Assembly (NCBI GenBank): GCA_017562135.1
Contig: QEYB01001208.1
Span: 992,001-1,056,000, forward strand
Direction of reading: 5' to 3'
DNA: 64,000 nt
From: Dipylidium caninum
Taxonomy: Eukaryota > Platyhelminthes > Cestoda > Cyclophyllidea > Dipylidiidae
Below the pieces are notes generated by a model that ran no database searches, was not told the DNA's origin, and was given only the letters and a program-made list of their open reading frames with translations. Positions 50,941-61,559 of this stretch are shown one piece after another. Position 1 is the stretch's first letter. Each line of letters opens with the position of its first letter. The position numbers and the translations under genes are program-made.

Positions 50941-53900
50941 ATGTCGACGGCAGTCTCTCCTAATCCTGACCTTGGTTCCTCTCCGTTCGGAAGCATGAGT
51001 GTTGGGGAGCCCCCGCGCCTGCTCACAGCTTTGGAAGGAGGAATTACTGTACAAGAGGGTGAACCCGTGCATTTGGATGTCCGTGTCGCCTCCGATTCTG
51101 ATGTCCAAATTACCTGGCTTAAAGATGGTAATCCGATCCTACCTGGTAAGTCGGCGACTATTAAGAGCCAGCGTGACTTTGTCCGACGTGAACCTAAATT
51201 ATATTTCACCATTTAGCCATTTCAGAGTTTTGACCAATGTTAAAAATTAAAAAGAGGGTCTTTTGATGGTTTTCGGGTCATTAGTGGTAATTAACTTATG
51301 TGTCAGTAAGCTTGATGACCCGATGAAAATCTAATCAGGAATTCACGACCTGATATTAACAATGTGCACAATAGCAGCGTATTTATATTATTTTCACAAT
51401 GACACTACGAGACGTATAAATTTTCGTATGCTCAGCTTCCGTTATATCTGTCCGTACCTTCCACGTTATGGTGGACTTTGTAAAAAAGTGGCTTGCGACC
51501 ACCAATATCATGATTAATAGAGAACAATAGGACTTCCGGACTGATAGGCTCGTGAAGTGCCTCACATCCCCAGTCCGCTGCCTTCAACAATCTTTGCATA
51601 GAAAAATGACTTTACAGCCGCCATATCCATAAACGTGAAATAAACAGCCCATTTCATACAAAATGAACTTGACGTTCGTCTATTCATTAACTGTGACGAT
51701 GACGAACAAAGATGAATGCACCATATGAGGGAAGTATAGTTGAAAGGCTTTACATTTGAGGGGGAATAGGGTTTATTGCCTAAAGTTGTGACTCGAGAAT
51801 GGAAGTCCAAGATCGGAGCGATTTGCTACTCATTGGCGATTGGTCGAAATCGGTGGAAGATTGGCACTGCATGGGACTGCAAGGTGTCTGTCACTTCGAG
51901 GAGGGAGGAATTGTTTAGGCCTTTATTCGAAGGTTGCAATGTGCAAAAGTTGTCGCGCATATATGAAGATAGTGTAAACCAAGAGCATTTCAAAAATTAC
52001 TGAAATATGCCTTGTCACTGACCCAGACGCTCAGTCAGGCAATCAGTAGGGAAACCGGTTTGGTTTCGTCCAGGCAGCGGTCCCTTTTGCGGAGCTTGGA
52101 ACGAGTGTTTAGCCTCGTTTAGTCCCTGGTCCAGGAAAACTAACGAAATATCCCTTTTGTGGGTTGTGTTTTCAATGAATATGCCGACTCGAAGTTGAGA
52201 ATTGTCATGACTATTGCTAGAAAACAATAGTGATTCCGCTAAAGGACAATAAAGCATGAAAATCCACATCATGGCCAAAGTAAACACAAATCAAATTTTT
52301 GCCTTGTTACATTTAAAACTATGAGACTTCCTCTATTTTAAAAGTCAATTCAGAGAGTTTCTCCCTTTCAACAGCTGACGCTTCCCTCGTAAATCCATTC
52401 ACCCGACTGGCCTTAGGTCCCATTTTTAGCGTGCCGTAAGAGGCAACAAATTCTGTGTTTCGTGAAAAAATTACTTGCCCCTCCGCGTAGGCGGATTTCG
52501 GTTAGGTGCTCTCGTCACCAATGCGATGGCGAACTCGAAAAGTTTGCGGAACGCAGCAGTCCTATATTTATTAACAATTGTTTTTGTAGAATTATGACTA
52601 TAAGCAGCCTAAAAGAAATTTTATTTGGCAAGTGCGACAAGTTCCCGAACCCAGACAGATTATATGCCAAGTCTCCTGCCAAAATTGCTTATGTCCTCTT
52701 CTGCAAGATCGAATTTCATTCGATATCTTTCGCTTCCAGGCTCGAGAATGCACGATGCCTATGACCGCGGCTATGCGTGTCTGGACATTGAATACACCTA
52801 CCCTGAGGACACCGGGATGTACTCCGTGGTGGTGAGAAACCGTTCTGGCGATGCTCAAGCCAATCCTGTTCAAATCAGGTAGAAGTTCATTTCGTCTGAC
52901 AATCACCTCCATCCCGTGTCTAGGCGCATATGTCAGTCACCGTTGAATTACAGGTTCTAGATGTTGGGCATCAAAGGGGTATAAGAGTGTTAAGAAAAGT
53001 CGGCGGTTGCCGTCGCTTCGGCCGCTCGCCTCCTCGTCCCCCTCCCCTCAATTTTCCATTTTTTACTTCACTCACCCTGTCCAATTTAAATTTTATCGTC
53101 AAAGTGTATTCTTTAGTTAGGTTATTCTCTTCAGTAAACTTTTGTGTTTCGTGTGCCACCAAAATACGGAGTGTACACTTTTTCCTCCCAATTCGTGATT
53201 CTTCGCAAACCCATACAGTTTATGGAGAGTGCTTCCCAAGTCTTGCGTTTTCCGACTTAGTAAGGTCTTCCAGGGCTCAGGAAATTTGCCTTTTCAGCGT
53301 GATAGCCGAAGCGAAACAGGAATACGAGACGGTTGCAATGCAAAATAGCGCATATGAGACGATGTCCGGTCTTACCAGAGGAGCTGAATACGACGCTGTG
53401 CAGGTCGAGCCACCAAGCTTTAAGCAGCCCATCTCTTGCAGCAGGCAGGAAGTGGCCGAAGGCGAGCCGTCACGCTTCATTGGCGAGGTCGCGCCTTCCA
53501 ATGACTCCACGCTCCAGGTCGAGTGGTTCAAGGATGGAGAACCGATTGTTATCGGTAATATAGTCGTACGATTTGTCTTTCAGGCCTCCAAAAGCCTTCC
53601 TAATTCTTCTCTTACTACTAAAAAATAATTGCAATAGCGATTGACTTAGTTGAAGAGAGGATTCATTTATTCATTATAAACCTTTTCTAAAAGTTATGGT
53701 CGAGTCGACAGAAGCTAAGTAAACATCCACTTTCCTCCAATCCATAATGTGTGAAAAAGGTTGTAAAAACGTATGCTTCAAGATGGGAGATTAGATCCCC
53801 AACAAAGGTATTATTTAAAATAAAGTGACGTTACATGTCGTATATTCCCTCTTTCCTTCGAAAACTGCTGCTTCAAAAGCCGTAGCGCTCTAACAAAAGG

Positions 53901-56900
53901 TAATCCGGCCCCGATGATGAGCTATTGTAATTTTACGGAAAAGTTGCAACTGAGCATGCATTCTGGAATTCGATGGTCTCACCGTATGCTCTATCTTTTG
54001 GACGCATTTTCGGTCGACCTATCAACCACTTCTTATTCACCACAAATACTAATGGGCCACCTCCTATGGAGGTGCGTTTGGTATGCTTCTGACCATCGCA
54101 GCAAACACATCGGCCCCGTTGGAATTCTATGACATCGCTTGTGCCATTCCCAGTGAAGGCAGCTATTTGCCTGCGCTCTTAATTCCTCTTTCTCAATCCT
54201 CGTATGATTGTGTAGCACTCTCGGCGAACATCACACATCGTGTGCGTGTGACTCAGGCGCACACGACTCCCTTTTTTTCAGGAGACTATAGAGGACGTTA
54301 ATTCATTCTTATAAACAAACCGGTATCCGGGTGAAGCGGAGGAGGATGGGGCGAAGGAATGTTCACTCGCTGACTCAATGTTCGGCTCACCTTAGCTGCC
54401 GCCTATGCAGTAGTTGGCCAAACGGGAAGCATAAATTTATGCCAACATGTCCACCCGAAAGTGATCACGAAACACAAGGTGATTCACTCCAGTGTGTTGA
54501 CCTTTACCGCTGTTCCCTGTGCCAGGGGCGCTCTGTCGGAGGACAAGTCGGGGAAACTCCTGTCCTCGAGAGGCGAGGACTTGGGAGTATATCATTTGAC
54601 AAATCTAAACACGAAGTGAGCCAGTTATGCTAGGGAGAGCATTATATTAGCCAAAAACGTCCACCAAGTGGTGAATGATATTCTGTAAGACCTCCACGTA
54701 CAAGACGAGATCTAATTTACACTAAGCATAAATTTCTGCCCTCCTGCATGGAAATATTAGAACCGGCGATCACATGAAATCCTATGCTTTGGCGTAACAG
54801 TAATCAATGGGATTTTTTTAACCCTTTATATGTGGAATTTTTGGAATTTTTACTTATCCCCCGACACTTCACTCTTGCTACTTTACATACCTGCAAATCG
54901 TTGAAAGGATGCTTATTTTGAATAGAGGGCACTTAGACCGTTCGCATCGTTGCTAACGCGGAGAAACCTCTTTGGCCCTAATACTCCTAGTTTAAATAAT
55001 ATCGACTGTGTTCTCTATTGCGTTAATTATACTTTTTCTACACAGGCAGTCGCTTCAGCAGTATGTTCGACCGCGGGGTGGTGGTTCTTGATATCGCCTA
55101 TTGCTACGCTGAGGACAGCGGTTCCTACGTCTGCGTAGCCTCAAATAAAGCTGGCCGTGTGTGGAGAGTTCACCCGTCTCCCTGGTGTAAGTCACATACT
55201 TCCCTTTTGCGTATTACTTGAATCACGCAAACGCTCAGAGAGGACACAGAGTAACACAAGCACGTGTTCAGTTTATGCTGCAAATTAAGCCGTCTTCTTC
55301 TCGATTCCGATCCCATTTTTGGCCCATTTTATTAGAGAAAAGAACGAGATCTAGAGGATGAATCCGAATTTACCATTACTTACAAGTATTAAATACTGCA
55401 ACAATATGTTCTCTAAATTCCTCCCTGAATTTCATCAAAACACGAGGTCGAGATACTTGAGCTACCCTTCCCCATCCTAATTAGTTATGCAAATGGAATG
55501 AATTAAACTTTTCGTGACATTAACCTCTGTGAATATTCAAAGCTGGAGTGAACAGGTGCTTGTACGGAGGCAGCTTAAAACCAAAGGATGACTTACATAG
55601 CTCCCCAAAAGCCTAAATATCCCGGTTCATTAGGAAATATTGTAATAATACAATGTATAAATCATATCAGTAAAACCTATTTAGAATCTGATAAGATGAG
55701 ACACAACCGCATTAGTTAAAACAATAATGTAACCGCCTCCTATCATAATAGAATCATTAAGTAGCCTCTTTCACGTCATTTACTCAACGAAGCGGTTATT
55801 GCAGACGCAAGTCTATTGGTTATTATCGAGCGCTTCTCGCGTTTTACGATTGGCTGAACTCTTTCGCGTCTATTTTGTGCGTGACCACGTGCGCGTGGAC
55901 GGGTCCGGGTGAGTGAGCTCCGACGGCCGTAGTCCCTCCCGTCGGGCAGTAGACGGGAGAGAGAGGCTGCCGAGGAGAGGAGGCCAACGGGAAAAGCTAG
56001 GGCCCCTGGTAGGCGCGAGGGAGAGGCAGATGAAAAATAGTCGCGATTTAAAGCACATGTCTGCGCATCTCTGGAGCGTGAAAGCATGGGCATAAACAAC
56101 TAAGGACTACTATTTTTTAAAGCACTAATGCTGTAATTAGCCCTATTCATAAATTGATTGTAAGACTCCGCGGAATTTCTGCACAGCTAATTAAGTCCGC
56201 TGGAGACCAAGAAAAACAGTAGTTTTAAAATTATTTTTTAACACAGGGGAACTGGGTTCGTTTAAGTCTCCTGCTTTAATCGTTTCTCTAATATCTGGTC
56301 AACTCTAAATTAACTAGTACATCTGACTTCGAGTTTGTGAGATGCGAATGGGGCTTGTGAGGACAGCTCTTTGCCAACCCCCAAAGAATACATTAACTTT
56401 CCCATGTGAAGCGCACGATGAACCGTAGTAAAGCTGTCTTGTGCTCTGCTAGCAGAATGTTCTTCAAAATTGGTGATAATTTCCACAATACTATATCATT
56501 AACTACTGTTTTAGACATGGAAATAAAGAGATTATTTTGGCAAGGTTGACTTTTCTTGACAGAATATGGCGCCTTGGTATTTTTATCAGAAAAATGCTGA
56601 GTTATCTCCCCAATTTCTGTCCACTAACGCACTTTCAAATCTTGGTGCCGCGGGCACCTTTGACACCTCTTAAAGCAATGATCTAATTTCTATTACCGGA
56701 ACCTTGCATTTTCTCTCGAGAAACTAGAATATAAAATTTCACCAAACAAATTTTGTTGGAATGAAATTTCAGTCTCCTTATAAGCTTTGCCAGTGGGAAG
56801 TCTGGGATTGATGTAATGAACAGACTGCGAATTTATACCAAATACCTGAGATTTATGCCAGAGAGGGCTGTTGATGGATGTCTAACCGAGAAAAGTAGTC

Positions 56901-59900
56901 TATGGGGATACTACTCTTGGTTGTTCGGGAGTCCTGTTTGTGTAGGTTTGTGATCTTCAAAAGGGATTAAAATGAAAAACTTAACGCCTTTAGCAGCCCT
57001 ATCAAGAAGAATACACTTCATTTTGCCTTGTCAAGTTGAATAGTTACGATTTCTGAACAAATGAAATTAGGAATTCCCGTTTTCAAATAGATGCGAGGCG
57101 GGCGCGCGAATTGTGACGAATTCCAACCTTGCGGAGAGCTCCATTAATCATCTCAAGCAACTGGATCATCCAGAAGGCGAATTTGGCGGGTAAGTCTTCG
57201 TTAACAAAGTGAATCGACCTATTTTCCCTCCCGATTTATTCGAAGGCCTTGCCCTATAAGCACATACCACTTTAGTAAAACCAGCTAGGATTTTGTGGAG
57301 CACTGTGCAGTGTTAAAAGGAATGCGTGAGAGGAATGCCTTTTCCGCGCAGACAGATCTTCCGCACTTTCCGTTTCCGCCGTGAGCCCGCATGTTGTGCC
57401 ATTTTTGCGGATTCAAGATATCATCTACTGAGCGATAGCGGACAGATGCGGAAAACTATAGGAGTTTTCCCCCTTCGCCTCCTCTGTCCTTTCCTGAACA
57501 ACCCATCTTTGGAACCACAAAGGGTACTTGTCACCCGTCAACGCTTAAAACATCTGAAGTAGAGGACATAATTTCCCTCCGTGAATAGGTGAAACGCATG
57601 GAGGAGCCTGAAATCAACGGTGAAACGCCTAAGCATCAGCTAAATATAACCTAAATAGGTGACAACATTTTCGGGAGGAGCTACTTCAGATGCTCTGATT
57701 TCTCATTTATCTCGGGCATATTTCAAAATGTTAAGAGAATCAAGTTTATCGCCATCGTCCCAGAAGACCATTCATCCATCTTCTCCCCCTCCCGCCTAAA
57801 GCTTAAGGACATCGAAGTAGAAACCAAAGCATGTAAAATCATTCAATCTCTTCAGCGTTGGTGGACCCAAAATTAAGATTAAATGAAATACATGTCATAT
57901 CATTCAAATGCAACACAAAAATCTTCATTTAAGGAGAACACTTGCTATTTTCCCTTGGGCCAGTGTTTCTACTGATTTAAACGCATTTGGAACACAAACG
58001 TTAAAGCACTACGCAGCCATATGAAACGACCCACCATCGAGAAGTCGGACACATGGCCAACTTTTGTAGATCAGGAAATAAGGTATTTTACACAATGTGG
58101 ATTACGCCATTTGTCATTTTGACAGGTCTGTTTTCTTCTACTTGCCGGATTAGTTTTGTTTGGAAAGATGCTGCTCACACCACAATGCCAAAAGACCTAT
58201 AAAGGAAAGCAAAGAATTATGTATCGGGCTCGGAACTCTCTTCGCATTATACCCTTAACTTATAAATCCCGAACGCCGAATTACATGGATATCAAGTACA
58301 CGAGATTTTGACTAGTTAGTTCGAAGTTAGTGAAACTTTTTACGGAAGGAGCTATAAGAGTGAACTCTTAGAAATGGACATTATGAGCGCTCCTCGACGA
58401 GAAGCAGGTGTCACTCGTACGGGTTATGCTTTTTATGTTAAAGTATAATTGCTCAGTCTAGGAAACTTCTAAAAAGTAACTCCTCTGTCTTCTTATTATT
58501 ATACCAGTTTCGACGAACATATGCCCGATCCAATTCCCCCACAATTCACTGGACCGATTACGCCGCCCAAGTTGACAACAGTCGAGACCTTGGATGCCTA
58601 CTTCGAGGTGCCCGTGGATACTGGGAACGGAGTTAAAGTCGATTTCGTTTGGCTGCAAAACGGCGAACCCGTGCACTTTGGTAACAATTAATTGGTCGCA
58701 TGAAGGTTCTCACTTTATTCATTTTTTTGTAATCATAAAGCCTTGTTGTTGTAGGTTCCCGCATCAACGGAAAGTTGGAGATGGGAAGGGCCAGTCTGAG
58801 TTTCAAGTACGTCCTGACCTCCGATATTGGGGAATACGTGTGTTCCGTGACCACGGAACACGGACAAGCGCAGAGTCAACCTGCCGAGCTTGTTGTCGAG
58901 ACCACCAAGAATCTTATTACTGACACCCAGTTGAAGGAGCCGAAAGGTATATGAATGTTACCGCAAGCATTAACGAGATGCACCTTCACCTTAATGACTG
59001 CCATTACTTGCGAAGTACATTTAAAGATAATGGCCTCTTTTGATAGTGAGGAAGTTGGCTTTGCCGACTGACGCCTCTCAGGCTTTTCAAAAGTCTAGAG
59101 CCACCTCCTTCACAATGTTAACCCCTTAACATCCTCACTGTGTTTCGAAGTTGGCAAATCCCTTTCAAATACGTCTAGTGTTTACTCTGAAGCGGTGAGT
59201 ATTAAGTATCCTTCTTCCATCAGCAATTTGTCAGTCTGTGTATGCGAGACAAACCTTTTTCATGTCTAGCAAATTAATAAACATTATGCACACTCATGAG
59301 TAAATGTTTTCACAAAAATTCCCCTGGCACTCACAACGCGAATTCTGCTGACAAAGCGCTTTAGAGTGTGTACATTAAATTCGACCTGCAATTTGTTGTA
59401 AAATACTGTGCCGGGTTCATATACAGGCTTGCAGGCTGTCCAGGACCTTGAGGCAATGTTGAATGCCCCTCGACCTGACAACTTCCGCGAAGATGGCCCC
59501 GCAGACGCACCACAGATCGTCGTCCAACCAAAGCCCGTGGACGGCTGTGTTGAGGACCAGCCAGTGACCTTCCGTCTGCAATACGAGCCTTCTACGGATC
59601 CCAACCTTGTTGTTCAGTGGTGCGCGCATTTGCTCCATTGTTTGAGAAGACCTACTTACCACACGTACAGTAGCCACTACATTGTCCGTCCCCTTCGCAG
59701 GTGCAAGGACGGCGAGCCGTTGACAAACGGCACGCGGTTCCAGGTTGAATATGAGCGCGGCATTGCGAGCCTCCATATCCGCCACACCATCCCCAGAGGA
59801 CAGCGGCACCTACTTCTGCACCGTCTCGAACATGGCGGGCACAGCTGAGAGCGACCATTTGGAGCTGCAATGTTCCCCCAGCGCCGCCATCATCACGCAG

Positions 59901-61511
59901 AGCAACTTGCTTGAGGGATCTGAAGGCTTCAAACTCATCCAGGCCATTGAACACGGGAGCGATGCGTGAGTTTAATCAGCCTTTTTGTGAAAGCTAACAT
60001 ACTTCCGCATTAACATCCTCAACCTTCAAGGTATTTGATGATTTGGGTATTACCATTTTTAATTTGAATTACCCAACGCAACGAATGGTTCCAAGGGTTA
60101 TTTCAAACAAACTTCTCCCCCTGCTTATACGTCACCATTGTCAACTTCATTTGAGAGAAGAAGAATTTTAATTGCATATTGTGAGTAGGAATTTTTGCAG
60201 TAAAATAGACGAGATGAGAGCCACTGTGGGAGTATTTACTCATCTGCCTCGAGATTAGAATTCCTAAACAATTCCACGAAAAGGCAGTTGACGATTAGTT
60301 CTCATCATCAAAAGGAATAAACAGATTGCCGATTACGGCAAAGAGAACATTTAAACAGGCCCTACTAACCCATCAGCAAGGAGAGGGATGAGAGTTGCCG
60401 TAATATATATGAAATTTCTTCACAAATTCGTGAAAAAATGAATAATTACATACGTCTGTTTTCCATTAACGTAAATACCTTTTAACGGAACAGAGGGAAT
60501 CTCATGGGCACATATGTATACAAAGTATCCCGTTTCCACGATTCTACAGTGTTTATCTCAACGATGTTTATTGTTTGGGCCGTACTTGTGTCCACTAAGG
60601 CGATCATTAGGCAAAACAGCCAGAAGCGTGCTGTTAGGGCCTCAGTCTAGTAATTATAAATTAGGTGATACAAGTGCAGCAATGGTGACCGGCGTTTACG
60701 TTAAAAATCACTTTTTCATGTTGACCGTGCAGGTCGCGTGAACGTGTCATGAGGACTTTGAAACCCTAATCCTTCAGCCATGACCATTTCTTTCAGCTGC
60801 AACTACGCGTTTTAGTTTTTATCATCTTATACTAATTGACCGAAAAGGCAAATTTGTATGTAACATTTATTACTTCTTACCAGCTACGACAACTCGGCCC
60901 GATATGTGGATGAGGAGCAGACGCCGGCCAGTCCCACCATCGATGTGCAGCCAAATCCGGCAGAAGTCATTTTGGGCGCCCCAGTTCGCTTCTTGGTTCG
61001 TATGAGCGGTCATCCAACGCCCGAAATAGAGTGGTTCATCGACGGGCAAAGCGTTCAACAGGTCCATCTTCAATCTTGACCTTTCATTAGCATGACGATT
61101 CCCCTTTATAAGAGAAATAACTCTGTCATCTATCATAGGATTCGCTTATCAAAGTGTTGAGTGACGGAGGGATCAGTGTGTTGGAGATTAGCAAGTGTGC
61201 GTTCAGTCTGGGTCAACACGAGATCCGAACCCGTGGCAGTAACAGTCAAGGTAGTGTGGAGACGAGCACCGAGTTGACAGTCCACCCGGCTGACTACAAA
61301 CTGCCCGACTTGAAGCATGTGATGCCGGAAAACCCCTTCAGGAGGCAAGCTCAGCTGAAGCACGTTGAGTGCACTGAAGAGTTGAGCAAGGCCTTTTCAA
61401 AGGCCAAACCGAAACCGGAACAGATTATCCGCATGGAACAAGGATCTGAATTACGCGCCAAAACGTTCCGTTCACCCCGAGGTTGTCGCTGCAGAGGAAC
61501 TCCTCAGCAAG
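50941..61511 (+). CDS. Kettin/sallimus/titin-like muscle Ig-repeat protein (frame broken three times, 3' end unresolved)
   Basis: Exons: 50941-51145, 52740-52878, 53298-53554, 55046-55186, 57091-57189, 58508-58680, 58755-58946, 59427-59619, 59701-59965, 60884-61061 and 61139 to about 61511. At least five I-set Ig domains are seen, with WxKDGxP-type C strands and PEDTGMYS/PEDSGTYFC-type F strands. Linkers such as LVCEAGARIVTNSNL between domains match the Ig-linker layout of kettin and invertebrate titin. After the last Ig, HPADYKLPDLKHVMPENPF and later ELSKAF continue a kettin-like linker. In the family these proteins run along thin filaments from the Z-disc or dense body and stiffen muscle. 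The frame breaks near 55158 (net +2 in a GT repeat), 59799 (+1) and 61476 (+1 in a C run); on each side the protein continues in the expected frame. The ATG at 50941 is the best start, but a CCCTTAG directly before GAGG-ATG could also be a splice acceptor, so the 5' end may lie further up. Confidence 0.75.
55800..56040. promoter_or_regulatory. CpG-rich block with CCAAT boxes and an E-box in a muscle-gene intron
   Basis: Two reverse CCAAT boxes (ATTGGT near 55815, ATTGGC near 55849) and CACGTG at 55886-55891 lie in a CG-rich segment flanked by AT-rich intron. The combination resembles a promoter or enhancer. An internal promoter producing a shorter muscle isoform is possible but unproven. The direction cannot be set from sequence. 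Confidence 0.3.
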
Positions 61512-61559
61512 GTTACCACAGGTTTACGAAAGTCAAACAGAGTGCGTTTTCCTTCCATC

